Shown: positions 16,770-26,738, numbered from the stretch's first letter. The stretch is DNA of 55,307 nucleotides from RGIG1995 sp045652425 (GCA_045652425.1 JAZRUG010000045.1:1-55307), one strand, 5' to 3'. A program made the numbers and translations. The notes: a model not told the origin generated them from the letters alone.

Positions 16770-19361
16770 TTACTGTATCATTTTCTTTAATTCAAACAAT
16801 ACCCCTAGCGCCTCTATCGGTGTCGTTGTATTCAAATCGACACTTTTCAGTTTTTCTATAACTTCATTATTTGCAAGGCTCTCAAATGACAGTAAACCGT
16901 CGTCTTCCTCGTTATTCACCACTTTAACGACCGGTCTATCCTCGCTCTCAATTTCTTTTAGAATCTCTTTTGCCCTCTTTATTACCGGTGACGGTACACC
17001 TGCAAGAAGTGCAACTTCTATACCGTAGCTATCATCTGTCGCGCCCTTAACTATCTTACGCAAGAAAATAAGCTCGTCTCCCTTTTTCTTCGCCGCAATA
17101 TTATAGTTAACAACACCGTCAATCTGACCTTCAAGTGTAGTCATCTCGTGATAGTGTGTAGCAAACAAAGTCTTGGCACCAAGCTTCTTACCCGCGCTAT
17201 ATTCTGCTACTGCCTTGGCTATACTCATACCGTCAAACGTGCTTGTTCCTCTGCCTATCTCATCGTAAATTATAAGGCTCTTTTTGGTCGCATTCTTCAA
17301 GATATAAGCAACCTCGTTCATCTCGAGCATAAAAGTAGACTGTCCGCTTGCCAAATCGTCAGATGCGCCAATACGGGTGAATATCTTGTCAACAACCCCT
17401 ATCCTTGCATCCCTTGCAGGTACGTAACTACCTATCTGCGCCATTAATGCTATCAAAGCAACCTGTCTCATATATGTGGATTTACCCGCCATATTGGGAC
17501 CTGTTATAAGCATAAGTCTGTTTCTGCCGGTGTCAAGCTGTGTGTCGTTGGGTACAAAATAGCTGTCCTTTACAAACATCTCAACAACGGGATGTCTGCC
17601 GTCCTTTATGTCGATAACATCACTGTAATCAACTTCAGGGCATACATAGTTATTTTTTACTGCAACGTCGGCAAGGCTTACGTAAACGTCAATCAACGCA
17701 AGTTTAAAAGCAGTTGCTTGTATTCTCTCTGCCTGCTCTGCAATTCTTTCTCTTATTCTCTGGAAAATCTCGTATTCAATTCCGGCGATTCTGTCAGATG
17801 CACCAAGAATAGTTGATTCAAGATCCTTTAATTCCTGTGAAATATATCTTTCGCAGTTTGCAAGTGTCTGTTTTCTTACGTAATTTTCGGGAATAGGCTC
17901 GGTATTCGAACGCAATATTTCTATATAATATCCAAATACTCTGTTGTAACCAATTTTGAGTTTCTTTATACCCGTTTTTTCTTTTTCTCGTTCTTCGAGA
18001 TCTCTTACGTACTGTTTGCCATTGTTTATAATATCGTTCAGTCTGTCAACCTCTTCGCTGTAACCGCGCTTAATTATACCGCCCTCTCTTATTGAGAAAG
18101 GTGGTTCTTCAACTATCGCAGATTCAATAAGGTCATATATATCGCGAAGCTCGTCGATAGAATCGTGTACTCCCTTTAATTCATCGCTCTTAAATTCCGA
18201 CAAAAGTTCTTTAACGGTAGGTATAACCGAAAGCGTCTGGGATATTGATTTTAAATCCTTACCGCCCGCGCTTCCGTACATAACCTTCGTCATAAGTCTT
18301 TCAAGGTCAAGTACGCCCTTCATACAGTCAGCTAATTCTTCACGTTTGAAATAATCGTTGTAAAGCTCGGTAACCGCCTGTTGTCTGCGCGTTATGTAAT
18401 ATGTGTTCACAAGCGGCGTTTCAACCCATTTTCGTATAAGACGCGCACCCATAGACGATTTTGTTTTGTCAAGCACCCAAAGAAGACTTCCTTTTTTCTC
18501 CTTTGAACGCATAGTCTCTGTCAATTCAAGGTTACGTCTTGTGTTCATATCAATTTCAAGATACTGTCCCGAATGATAGATATTTATATCTTTTATATAA
18601 GAACTGTCTGTCTTCTGCGTTTCGTTTATATAATCCAAAAGCGCCCCCGCCGAACAAATTACAGCATCGCTTACCTTTTCACCGTTTTCAAGAGGAAGTT
18701 TGCCAAACTGCTTTATAAGAACACTTTTTGCATAAGATAGTTCGTATCTGTCAGCTTGATTATCGTTTACAAAAGCATTTAATCTCTGTACTGCATAATC
18801 ATAGAGTCCTCGGCACATCTCCTTTTTGATGTTTATCATTACTTCGCGAGGAGCATAGGTAGCAATCTCATTGAGAAGTCTTTGACCGTACTGCTCACCG
18901 GTTATCTCTGTAGCCGAAATATCGCCCGTAGAAACATCGGCAAATGTAACTCCTGCGCCTTTTCCGTCAAGATATACCGAGCAAAGATAATTATTCTTAT
19001 TATCTGTCAAAAGCTCACTTTCAATAACGGTACCGGGGGTTACTATTCTTACTATCTCTCTTCTTACGATATCTTTTGCTTGAGACGGGTCCTCCGTCTG
19101 TTCGCATATAGCAACCTTATATCCCTTGGCTACAAGTCTGCCGAGATAGTTGTCAACCGCGTGATAAGGAACTCCGCACATGGGAGCCCTCTGCCCTTCG
19201 CCGCAGTCTCTTCCGGTTAAAGTCAATTCAAGCTCACGGGAAACGAGAACCGCATCGTCAAAAAACATCTCGTAAAAGTCGCCTAATCTAAAGAATATTA
19301 TGCAGTCCTTATTCTTTTCTTTTATATCAAGGTATTGCTGCATCATAGGGGTTACACCCAT
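16770..19361 (-). CDS. mutS: DNA mismatch recognition ATPase MutS
   Basis: An 863-residue MutS1. The mismatch-reading FYE motif is at 29-31 (GDFYEMFFDDA). The clamp and lever regions are full length. The ABC ATPase carries Walker A GPNMAGKST, the signature DDLASGQSTFMLEM, Walker B LIIYDEIGRGTST and the ATHYHE switch. Length and motifs match housekeeping MutS rather than MutS2. The gene follows miaB after 16 bases and precedes mutL. Confidence 0.97.
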   Translation of the reverse strand: MGVTPMMQQYLDIKEKNKDCIIFFRLGDFYEMFFDDAVLVSRELELTLTGRDCGEGQRAPMCGVPYHAVDNYLGRLVAKGYKVAICEQTEDPSQAKDIVRREIVRIVTPGTVIESELLTDNKNNYLCSVYLDGKGAGVTFADVSTGDISATEITGEQYGQRLLNEIATYAPREVMINIKKEMCRGLYDYAVQRLNAFVNDNQADRYELSYAKSVLIKQFGKLPLENGEKVSDAVICSAGALLDYINETQKTDSSYIKDINIYHSGQYLEIDMNTRRNLELTETMRSKEKKGSLLWVLDKTKSSMGARLIRKWVETPLVNTYYITRRQQAVTELYNDYFKREELADCMKGVLDLERLMTKVMYGSAGGKDLKSISQTLSVIPTVKELLSEFKSDELKGVHDSIDELRDIYDLIESAIVEEPPFSIREGGIIKRGYSEEVDRLNDIINNGKQYVRDLEEREKEKTGIKKLKIGYNRVFGYYIEILRSNTEPIPENYVRKQTLANCERYISQELKDLESTILGASDRIAGIEYEIFQRIRERIAEQAERIQATAFKLALIDVYVSLADVAVKNNYVCPEVDYSDVIDIKDGRHPVVEMFVKDSYFVPNDTQLDTGRNRLMLITGPNMAGKSTYMRQVALIALMAQIGSYVPARDARIGVVDKIFTRIGASDDLASGQSTFMLEMNEVAYILKNATKKSLIIYDEIGRGTSTFDGMSIAKAVAEYSAGKKLGAKTLFATHYHEMTTLEGQIDGVVNYNIAAKKKGDELIFLRKIVKGATDDSYGIEVALLAGVPSPVIKRAKEILKEIESEDRPVVKVVNNEEDDGLLSFESLANNEVIEKLKSVDLNTTTPIEALGVLFELKKMIQ

Positions 19362-19377
19362 AATCTTTTCCTCACAT

Positions 19378-20805
19378 TCAATTAATTACCATACCGTACA
19401 TAGCGAAGGTATCGGCTCTGTCTATTTTTACGTTACAGAACTTACCCACCAAAGACTCGTCACCGTCTATATGAACAAGTCTGTTCTTGTCATTTCTGCC
19501 CGTATATTTATTCTCGTCGGTTTTACTCTTGCCCTCAATAAGAATCTTTATCGTCTTACCTACATATTCGCTGTTTAAATCTTTGGTTATACCGTTCTGC
19601 ACATCAAGAAGCTTTGCAAATCTCTTCTTCTTTATTTCATCGGGAATCTGTCCGTCCATTGATGCTGCCGGCGTGTCTTTTCTCGGAGAATAAATAAATG
19701 AGTATACTGAATCAAACTCCACTTTTCTTAACATCTCAAGAGTATCTTCAAATTCCTCGTCTGTTTCCGTAGGAAATCCTACTATAACGTCACTTGTCAG
19801 TCCTACGTTAGTGATTTTTTCTTTGGCATAAGAAACAAGTTCAAAATAACCCTTTGAATCGTATTTTCTGTTCATCAGTTTCAGTACTCTATCGTTTCCT
19901 GCCTGGAAAGGCAAATGAAGATGTTTTACAATTTTTTCTTCTCTCGCCATAGTATCTATAAGCTTTTTTGATGCATCTTTCGGGTGACTCGTCATAAATC
20001 TTATCCAAAAATCGCCCTCAATCTTGCATATATCCGTAAGTAAATCGGAAAAGTCATAGTCAATACTCAAATCTTTTCCGTAGCTGTTTACGTTCTGACC
20101 AAGCAAAGTAAATTCTTTGTAGCCTTGCTTTGAAAGTTCTCTTATCTGCTCGATTATAGCCTTTGGCTGTCTGCTTCTCTCTCTGCCTCTTACGTAAGGC
20201 ACAACGCAATACGAACAAAAGTTGTTGCAGCCATACATAACGCTTATCCAAGCCTTAAATCCGCTTTCTCTTACAACGGGAAGCCCCTCCCAGATATTCG
20301 CGCTTTCATGGTCAAAATAAAACAGTCTCTTTTTTCTGCTGAATGATTCAAGCAATATTTCGGGAAAACGCCAAAGCATATTCGTACCGAAAAGAAAGTC
20401 TACGTAAGGGTATTTGTTCTTTACGTCATCTTTTCTGTGCTCCTGCGTAACCATACAGCCGCAAATGCCTATTTTCAAATCAGGATTTGCCCTTTTCAAA
20501 TGCTTGAACTGCCCCGTTATCGATAAAGCCCGAAGTTCTGCATGTTCTCTCACCGCGCACGTGTTTACAACGATAAGCTCCGCTTCTTCAGGCTTGTCCG
20601 TCAGCTCATATCCCATTTCAAAAGCCATGCCCGAAATATATTCGCTGTCAGCCTCGTTCTGCTGACAACCAAACGTCAATACGTGAGCTCTCGGTCTTCT
20701 TCCCTTTGCTTCTGCAAAGGAGTCAGTTTTTGCTCTTACCGACATCATAAAAGCATATTGCTGTTCTATTTGTTCAGGGGTTATATTCACCGTTTTATTT
20801 TCCAT
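19378..20805 (-). CDS. miaB: tRNA-2-methylthio-N6-dimethylallyladenosine synthase
   Basis: A 475-residue radical-SAM methylthiotransferase that adds the methylthio group to i6A37 in tRNAs reading UNN codons. The N-terminal domain has TFGCQQNEADSE and NTCAVREHAE (cluster cysteines). The radical-SAM motif is CNNFCSYC within YGCNNFCSYCVVPYVRGRE, and a C-terminal TRAM domain ends the protein. I prefer the ATG giving MENKTVN; a TTG nine codons upstream has no ribosome site. First gene of the miaB-mutS-mutL-tgt run. Confidence 0.95.
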   Translation of the reverse strand: MENKTVNITPEQIEQQYAFMMSVRAKTDSFAEAKGRRPRAHVLTFGCQQNEADSEYISGMAFEMGYELTDKPEEAELIVVNTCAVREHAELRALSITGQFKHLKRANPDLKIGICGCMVTQEHRKDDVKNKYPYVDFLFGTNMLWRFPEILLESFSRKKRLFYFDHESANIWEGLPVVRESGFKAWISVMYGCNNFCSYCVVPYVRGRERSRQPKAIIEQIRELSKQGYKEFTLLGQNVNSYGKDLSIDYDFSDLLTDICKIEGDFWIRFMTSHPKDASKKLIDTMAREEKIVKHLHLPFQAGNDRVLKLMNRKYDSKGYFELVSYAKEKITNVGLTSDVIVGFPTETDEEFEDTLEMLRKVEFDSVYSFIYSPRKDTPAASMDGQIPDEIKKKRFAKLLDVQNGITKDLNSEYVGKTIKILIEGKSKTDENKYTGRNDKNRLVHIDGDESLVGKFCNVKIDRADTFAMYGMVIN

Positions 20806-21010
20806 AATATCTCTTTTCTTATACCTTAACAATACTTACCCATTATATTATTTTTATTATTATATTATAACAATTTTCTACACCATTGTCAATATAAAAA
20901 AAGCTTCATAAAATGTATTAGGGCAACTAATCTCATCCTAAAAACACACGTTGCTTTAAGTATAAAACAACCACGGTAAAACTATATAAACAAAAAAGGA
21001 GATGTATATT

Positions 21011-21877
21011 ATGAATGATATAAAAATATGCGTTCTCGGCGGAGATGCACGTATGATTTCCGCCATTCGCTTTATGTATAACCAAAACTATTCCATATCT
21101 GCCTTTGGAATTAACGGAATAGTAAATGAAGCTGTAATTTGTAACGATTTAGACAGTGCCGTTTCGGGTGCCACACTTATCGTTTTACCCCTCCCCTTTT
21201 CAACTGACGGTATAAAGCTTTTTGCCCCGTTATGTAACTTTGAAATAAAAATCTCCGACATATTAGAAAAAATAAAAAATGGTCAGCTTATTGCAGGCGG
21301 AAAAATGTCAGAGGATTTTTGCAAAAAAGCTATGAAAAAAGGCTGCGGAATATTCGACTATTATCTGTCCGAAAGGCTCTCGGTGCTAAACGCCATTCCT
21401 ACGGCAGAGGGTGCTGTATCTATCGCGATAAATGAAACCGCAAAGACAATTTTCGGTTCAAAATGCGTTATTGCAGGATATGGACGAATTGGAAAAATAT
21501 TGGCTAAATTACTAAAAAATATGGGGGCTGACGTTACCGTTTTCGCAAGAAGCGAACAAGCTCTCACGTGGGCTGAAGCTGACGGTTGTCATGCTCTCCC
21601 CTTTTTCTGTGCCGGAAAACACCTTGGTGATAAAGATATAATTTTCAATACGGTTCCTGCACAATGGATGGATAAAAATATTATTGATTCTACAAAAAAT
21701 AATACCGTAATCATAGACCTCGCATCAGCTCCCGGCGGAGTTGACTTTGAATATGCAAAAAAAGTTTCAAGAAAAGTTATTTTCGCCCTTTCCCTCCCCG
21801 GCAAGGTAGCTCCCGAAACGTCGGGTAATATTATTGCCGATTGCGTTTTATCCAAGCTGAAAGGAGGGTTATTATGA
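21011..21877 (+). CDS. dpaA: Dipicolinate synthase subunit A
   Basis: A 288-residue DpaA (SpoVFA), the NAD(P)-binding subunit that makes spore dipicolinic acid. Visible are an N-terminal GGDARM loop, a central Rossmann loop VIAGYGRIGKILAKLLKNMG, and DLASAPGGVDF near the C-terminus. AAAAAGGAG is best spaced for this ATG rather than the one nine bases earlier. The stop overlaps the next start (ATGA), so A and B subunits are made together. Known relatives are expressed in the mother cell late in sporulation; I could not make out a convincing sporulation promoter in the 205-base gap upstream. Confidence 0.95.
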   Translation: MNDIKICVLGGDARMISAIRFMYNQNYSISAFGINGIVNEAVICNDLDSAVSGATLIVLPLPFSTDGIKLFAPLCNFEIKISDILEKIKNGQLIAGGKMSEDFCKKAMKKGCGIFDYYLSERLSVLNAIPTAEGAVSIAINETAKTIFGSKCVIAGYGRIGKILAKLLKNMGADVTVFARSEQALTWAEADGCHALPFFCAGKHLGDKDIIFNTVPAQWMDKNIIDSTKNNTVIIDLASAPGGVDFEYAKKVSRKVIFALSLPGKVAPETSGNIIADCVLSKLKGGLL

Positions 21878-22446
21878 TTTGTTACGCTATGTGCGGTTCA
21901 TTCTGTACGCTTAATCAAAACTTTGAAGTTCTCGAAAAGATGTGTAAAAGCGGAGTTGAATTTTTACCCGTCATGAGTGAAAAGACTTATTCCACCGACA
22001 CCAGATTCGGCAAAGCCGTTGACCACGTTTCAAAGCTTGAAAATCTGTGCGGTAAAACGGTCATACATACCGTTCCGGATGCAGAGCCTATAGGGCCGAA
22101 ACTGCGCCCCGACGTTATGATAATAGCACCATGCACAGGCAATACTCTTGCTAAACTTGCAAACGGCATAACTGATTCATCAGTTACTATGGCAGCTAAA
22201 TCGCACCTCAGAAACAACAAGCCTCTCATCATAGCCCTTGCAACAAACGATGCACTTTCAGCTAATCTCGTAAATATCGGCAAACTTCTTGCAAGAAAGA
22301 ATATTTATTTCGTTCCATTGGTACAAGATGATCCCGAAAAGAAGCCTTCTTCCCTCGTTGCAAACTTTTCACTTATTCCTCAAACTCTTGAAAAAGCTAT
22401 GGAAGGAAAGCAAATAACACCGCTGTTCTACGGTTATTATATGTAA
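21874..22446 (+). CDS. dpaB: Dipicolinate synthase subunit B (flavoprotein-like)
   Basis: A 190-residue DpaB (SpoVFB). It shows the flavoprotein-family N-terminus (CYAMCGSFCTLNQN) and the core APCTGNTLAKLANGITDS, then NKPLIIALATNDALS. It works with DpaA to convert the heterocyclic lysine-pathway intermediate to dipicolinate. The start overlaps the dpaA stop by four bases and is preceded by AAAGGAGGG. dpaA-dpaB marks the organism as a genuine spore former. Confidence 0.95.
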   Translation: MICYAMCGSFCTLNQNFEVLEKMCKSGVEFLPVMSEKTYSTDTRFGKAVDHVSKLENLCGKTVIHTVPDAEPIGPKLRPDVMIIAPCTGNTLAKLANGITDSSVTMAAKSHLRNNKPLIIALATNDALSANLVNIGKLLARKNIYFVPLVQDDPEKKPSSLVANFSLIPQTLEKAMEGKQITPLFYGYYM

Positions 22447-22549
22447 CTATGATTTTTTGTATATTTTTTCAAAGATTGTTCCAATAATATAGTTATATTA
22501 AATAAAAACACAAAAATACAAACAAAAAACAAAAAATACAAAAAATCCC

Positions 22550-22578
22550 TTGATTTTTGTTGGATAATATATTAAAAT
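22550..22578 (+). promoter_or_regulatory. Promoter of pfkA
   Basis: TTGATT, a 17-bp spacer and TAAAAT, about 50 bases before the pfkA start. Confidence 0.65.
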
Positions 22579-22627
22579 ATAGAATTGAGAAAAAATGTAA
22601 CTTATATAAAAACAAGGGGAATTAATC

Positions 22628-23710
22628 ATGGCAAAAGAATTCAGAAGAATTGGTGTACTCACCTCGGGTGGCGACGCTCCCGGTATGAATGCAGCTCTCC
22701 GTGCAGTTACCAGAGCTGCTCTTGACAAAGGCGTTGAGGTTATGGGTATATACGAGGGCTATCAAGGGCTTGTTCACCCCAACCTCAAACAATTTACTGC
22801 AAGGGATGTTTCCAACATTATATCCAAAGGCGGAACGGCTCTTTACTCTGCCCGTTGCCTTGAGTTCAAGGAAGAAGAGGGTATGCAGAAGGCTATTCAG
22901 ACCTGTAAGGAAAACCAGATTGACGGTATCATTGCTATCGGGGGCGACGGTACGTTCAGGGGAGCTACCGACCTATCCGTAAGAGGCATTCCCACAATCG
23001 GTATTCCCGCTACTATCGACAACGATATTACTTCCACCGAATATTCAATCGGTTTTGATACTGCAGTAAATATAGCTGTTGACCTTATCGACAAACTCCG
23101 TGATACTTGCGAATCCCACACTCGTTGCAACGTCGTTGAAATTATGGGCAGAAACGCAGGTTGGATTGCTCTTGAAGCAGGTATTGCTACGGGTGCATCC
23201 GCTATCGTTATCAATGAAGTTGATTTTGACGAAGACAAAGCAATCGCACAGATTATGGAAGCTAAAAAGAACAACAAGAGAAACTTTATCGTTTGCATCG
23301 CAGAGGGTGTTCCCGCTGTTTTGGGCGATAAGCTCTATTCTGAAAAGTTTGCAAAAAGATTTGAAGAAAAGACAGGTATTGAAACAAAGTTCGTAAGACC
23401 GGCTCACATTCTTCGCGGCGGAAATCCCACAATGCGCGACAGACTTATTGCAACACAGCTCGGCAGCGAAGCTGTTAAACTTCTTCTTGAAGGCAAGAGC
23501 GACCTCGTTGTAGGCGTTCGCGACGACCAGATCGTTTCTACCGAAATCGGCTATGCTTTGAAGCTCGACCGTATGTACAAGGGCACACTTAAGGATGGCG
23601 ACCTTGACAAGTTCACAAATGCTCAGGTAGCTGAAATGAAAGCATACTGCGCAAAGAGAAACGCAGACATTCGTCGTCTTTACGACGTAGCATACGAAAT
23701 GGCTCACTAA
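22628..23710 (+). CDS. pfkA: 6-phosphofructokinase
   Basis: A 360-residue phosphofructokinase for the committed step of glycolysis. Motifs: TSGGDAPGMNAA (nucleotide loop), AIGGDGTFRGA, the catalytic TIDNDI, MGRNAGWIAL and the C-terminal RGGNPTMRDR. The second glycine of GGDG is kept, as in ATP-using enzymes (pyrophosphate enzymes have Asp). The residue before TIDND is Ala, where ATP enzymes usually have Gly and PPi enzymes Lys, so phosphate-donor preference is likely but not proven ATP. It is about 40 residues longer than the classic 320-residue enzyme. It has its own promoter and terminator. Confidence 0.95.
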   Translation: MAKEFRRIGVLTSGGDAPGMNAALRAVTRAALDKGVEVMGIYEGYQGLVHPNLKQFTARDVSNIISKGGTALYSARCLEFKEEEGMQKAIQTCKENQIDGIIAIGGDGTFRGATDLSVRGIPTIGIPATIDNDITSTEYSIGFDTAVNIAVDLIDKLRDTCESHTRCNVVEIMGRNAGWIALEAGIATGASAIVINEVDFDEDKAIAQIMEAKKNNKRNFIVCIAEGVPAVLGDKLYSEKFAKRFEEKTGIETKFVRPAHILRGGNPTMRDRLIATQLGSEAVKLLLEGKSDLVVGVRDDQIVSTEIGYALKLDRMYKGTLKDGDLDKFTNAQVAEMKAYCAKRNADIRRLYDVAYEMAH

Positions 23711-23726
23711 TATTTTGGGCAAGCAT

Positions 23727-23755
23727 AAAGGGTGTGGAAAACCACACCCTTTTTA
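23727..23755 (+). terminator. pfkA terminator
   Basis: AAAGGGTGTGG, loop AAAA, CCACACCCTTT, then further T. A textbook intrinsic terminator. Confidence 0.9.
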
Positions 23756-23823
23756 TTGTTTTATCATAAAAAGATACACCGACAGAAAAAGCCTCTTGGT
23801 GTTTTTAGAGGAATACAAAATTG

Positions 23824-23853
23824 AGGGAATATGGGCGAAGCCTATATTCCCTT
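23824..23853 (-). terminator. Terminator hairpin with GGCTTCGCC core
   Basis: A stem of about 12 bp with a TTCG-type loop just past the stop of the zinc-ribbon membrane protein. The core resembles the hairpin at 49408-49440; only the outer arms differ, compensated on both sides. Confidence 0.65.
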
Positions 23854-23856
23854 TGA

Positions 23857-24552
23857 TTATATGAAAAACTTTCTTTCCATTACTTCTCTTGCGGGTCTGT
23901 ATATAGCGACAAAAACCAGAAATAGACCGAGCATTACGAGGGACACAAGCGGATATAATGACCAGCCGTGAAATTCGCTTACGTTAAACGTAATATTAGC
24001 CATATATTCTATAAGCAACATAAAGCCGCCGAGTGCCATAAAAAAACCGCCGAAAACGTAAAGCTTACCCCTTTTCAGATATTTAAGCAAAGTCACAAAT
24101 GCCGTTATGAGAACGCCTAAGCCCCCAACAAGCGGAAATGCAAAGGACAAAAACCAACCGCCGTTTGTGTGTAAACTAATATATAGCAAATACACCCCAA
24201 CTGCACAAAAGCCTATCGGTACAAATACAACCGGATTCGGTTTTTTAAACCAACTCGGCAACACCACCGAAACATAGCTTAAGCCTAACGCACCTATAAC
24301 ATATCCCGACCACGTTACAGCTCTGTATATGCGCCAATCACAAAGAAATACTATAATCATCGCGAGCGCAATCGCAAAGGTCAAAAATATTTGCAATATA
24401 TACGTATTAGCTTTCGCTCTCGGATATTTTTTCGGAGGAAAAAGAGCCTCTCCCTCGCCTTGAGTAAGGTCGGGATGAAACACCGTCGTATTACAAAGAG
24501 GACACGTCTTTTCGCTGTCCGCTAACTTCACTCCGCATTTTACACAATACAT
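23857..24552 (-). CDS. Zinc-ribbon polytopic membrane protein (resembles DUF6320)
   Basis: A 231-residue protein. A four-cysteine zinc ribbon opens it (Cys3, Cys6, Cys17, Cys20, in CVKCG and CPLC), followed by a linker and six or seven hydrophobic membrane segments. I recall such proteins as the DUF6320 family, but that is from memory of the pattern. Its start overlaps by one base the stop of the upstream esterase-acyltransferase gene, so the two are translationally coupled and probably act together in the membrane. Biochemical function unknown. Confidence 0.75.
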   Translation of the reverse strand: MYCVKCGVKLADSEKTCPLCNTTVFHPDLTQGEGEALFPPKKYPRAKANTYILQIFLTFAIALAMIIVFLCDWRIYRAVTWSGYVIGALGLSYVSVVLPSWFKKPNPVVFVPIGFCAVGVYLLYISLHTNGGWFLSFAFPLVGGLGVLITAFVTLLKYLKRGKLYVFGGFFMALGGFMLLIEYMANITFNVSEFHGWSLYPLVSLVMLGLFLVFVAIYRPAREVMERKFFI

Positions 24553-26717
24553 TACATCTCACCTCTGTTTGATCTTACAAACGTTTCTAACCCTAGTTCT
24601 TGCATAACTTTGTGAAAATGATATTCAAGCTCGGGTTCCTTTATATTTCGTATAAAGTTAATATAAAGCGTTTCACCATAGGACAAAACACCGCAGTTAT
24701 ATGGTGCTGACGCCTGCACTCCTAATATAAAGTCAAAACGATCAATATACGGTTTCATCTCCTCGGGCAACTGAACATTACCCAAATTAGAAAGCGAAAG
24801 GCATGATTTACATTCGCCCACCGCATCAAATATCGCTTTCATAACTATATTCTTCACAAAGAGGGGCATCACTCTTACCGCCATAAGTTTTTCACTGTTT
24901 ACATTAGCAGCAATCTTCATTTTCATTTGCTTTTTGGTTATTTCCGTTCCCATACAGTGAACTATAATCTTGCATATCTCTTCAAAACTGTATTCACCCA
25001 GAATCGGCAAAATCTCGGGCGTTGTATATAGCGCAAAATTCCGCAAAGTCTTGCTGTGAAACAGATTACGCAAATTAACGGGCAAAAGCACTTTAATTGG
25101 TTTTCTCTTTCGGGGAGACGGAACTTTTTCTGCCTGTAGGTTCTGCAAAGCCATCATCATAACCGCACACAAAAACGTTGTAACACTTACTCCGTATTCA
25201 TGAGCCTTTTCCAATATTGCTTTTGACGAATATTCAAAACAAGTTACGTTCAAAAAGCCTTGTCTTTCGGGAGTTCCCCACAAGTGCCATGCGGTATTCT
25301 CTGCCCTGCTTGCAGAAACTCTTCCCGAATATTTACGGAAGCTGTCCTCAAGTTCCTCTTCAGATGGTTCTTCAAGTCTGCCTAAAACACCATGTTCTGC
25401 AGGTATTTTCAAACCGTATTTTTGCTGAAGATATTCTGCCACAAGGCTTTTTAGGAAAATCAAAGCTCCCGTACCGTCAGTCAACGAATGGAATATTTCT
25501 ATCGCTATTCTCTGCTTATATACTATAACACGGAACGCACATTTTGCCGTTTCCTTTTTCGACATAGCGGTCAACGGGTAACTGCTTTCGTCCATTATCT
25601 TCGGCGCTTCTGAAAGTTGTTCAAGATAATACCAGAACATCCCCTTTTGAAGTTTAACCGCAATAGACGGAAAACGCCTTACAGTTACGTCAAGTGCCGT
25701 TGCAAGAACCACTCTGTCAACGTCTTCTGTTAACGTCGCAGAAAGGCGGAATACGTTACTCCAATTCTGTCTTCTTGCCGCAGGATATATCTTCGCCGCA
25801 TTATCAAGACGAAGCCAACGAAGTTTGTTTTCTCTTGACATTCTCTTATTTAAAAAATTATTTATCAAAGAGAAATCTTTTTCATCTTCTTCAAGGTCAT
25901 ATAGCAAATATCCGTGCCATCTATCCTGTGTTACAACAAGCTTTGATACGTTTCCGCTTTCGGTCAGCTTTTCGTGCATCTTTCTTGCATCGTCAAGCAT
26001 TATTTCGTCGCCGCCTACGAATATAAGAGAGGGCGGCATTTTTGAAAGGTCCGCAAACAACGGCGAAGCATAAGGGTTAGTTCTATCGTTCGTATAGCTG
26101 TTTGCGAAGAAATCAAGCAATTCAATTGACATTGTCGGATCTTTTTCTTTGTTTGTTTTATAAGACTCTCCGGACAACGTCAAATCGGTCCAAGGTGATA
26201 ATGCAATTATAGAACAAGGAAGACCTAATCCCTCTTCCCTTATTTTCAAGCAAAGCGAATAACAAAGTCCGCCGCCTGCGCTCTCACCGCACAGAGTTAT
26301 TCTGTCGGGAGAATATCCTTTTTCAAGCAAATACTTATAACTTGTAAAGGCATCGTCAAGCGCAGTAGGAAATGGATATTCAGGCGCTAATCTGTATGCG
26401 GCACAAAACACCCTTGCGCCCGTTTTTGCTGCAAGAGTCGTTGCAAAACCTTTTGCATACTCTATTTCGCCGCAGGTATATCCTCCACCGTGAAGATAGA
26501 GTATTACCCCCTGTCTACGTTCATCCTTTGGGATTATCCACGCGCCCTCAAAGCCGTCAAAAGAATGTTCTTTTTCGATAATCTGATTTTTGTATCTAGA
26601 TACCATCATCTCACCAATCTTATCCTGACCTTTTCGTATGGTCTTCAAAGAACAGCTTTGAAGGAGAGGCTTTAGTATCAACAGTTGGTTTCTTATCGTC
26701 TTTGCTGAAATTGCCAT
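24552..26717 (-). CDS. Alpha/beta-hydrolase (HSL-like) fused to a condensation-type acyltransferase
   Basis: A 721-residue two-enzyme fusion. Residues 1-290 are an alpha/beta hydrolase of the hormone-sensitive-lipase type: oxyanion motif HGGG (76-79), nucleophile GESAGG (Ser146), acid in GGDE (Asp237) and His268 in DRWHGY. Residues 300-721 resemble CoA-dependent acyltransferases of the alcohol acetyltransferase / condensation superfamily, with HSLTDG (410-415) matching the HxxxDG active-site motif. The fusion could form and hydrolyse esters, or transfer acyl groups to a membrane-bound acceptor. It is coupled to a zinc-ribbon membrane protein downstream and lies directly after polC in the same direction, perhaps as a late addition to that operon. 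Substrate unknown. Confidence 0.85.
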   Translation of the reverse strand: MAISAKTIRNQLLILKPLLQSCSLKTIRKGQDKIGEMMVSRYKNQIIEKEHSFDGFEGAWIIPKDERRQGVILYLHGGGYTCGEIEYAKGFATTLAAKTGARVFCAAYRLAPEYPFPTALDDAFTSYKYLLEKGYSPDRITLCGESAGGGLCYSLCLKIREEGLGLPCSIIALSPWTDLTLSGESYKTNKEKDPTMSIELLDFFANSYTNDRTNPYASPLFADLSKMPPSLIFVGGDEIMLDDARKMHEKLTESGNVSKLVVTQDRWHGYLLYDLEEDEKDFSLINNFLNKRMSRENKLRWLRLDNAAKIYPAARRQNWSNVFRLSATLTEDVDRVVLATALDVTVRRFPSIAVKLQKGMFWYYLEQLSEAPKIMDESSYPLTAMSKKETAKCAFRVIVYKQRIAIEIFHSLTDGTGALIFLKSLVAEYLQQKYGLKIPAEHGVLGRLEEPSEEELEDSFRKYSGRVSASRAENTAWHLWGTPERQGFLNVTCFEYSSKAILEKAHEYGVSVTTFLCAVMMMALQNLQAEKVPSPRKRKPIKVLLPVNLRNLFHSKTLRNFALYTTPEILPILGEYSFEEICKIIVHCMGTEITKKQMKMKIAANVNSEKLMAVRVMPLFVKNIVMKAIFDAVGECKSCLSLSNLGNVQLPEEMKPYIDRFDFILGVQASAPYNCGVLSYGETLYINFIRNIKEPELEYHFHKVMQELGLETFVRSNRGEM

Positions 26718-26738
26718 AATTTTTCCTTGTTTTATAAT

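Noticed and set aside
23045..23722. 225-residue open frame antisense to pfkA
   Set aside because: A shadow of a strongly coded gene; cysteine- and phenylalanine-rich with no motif.
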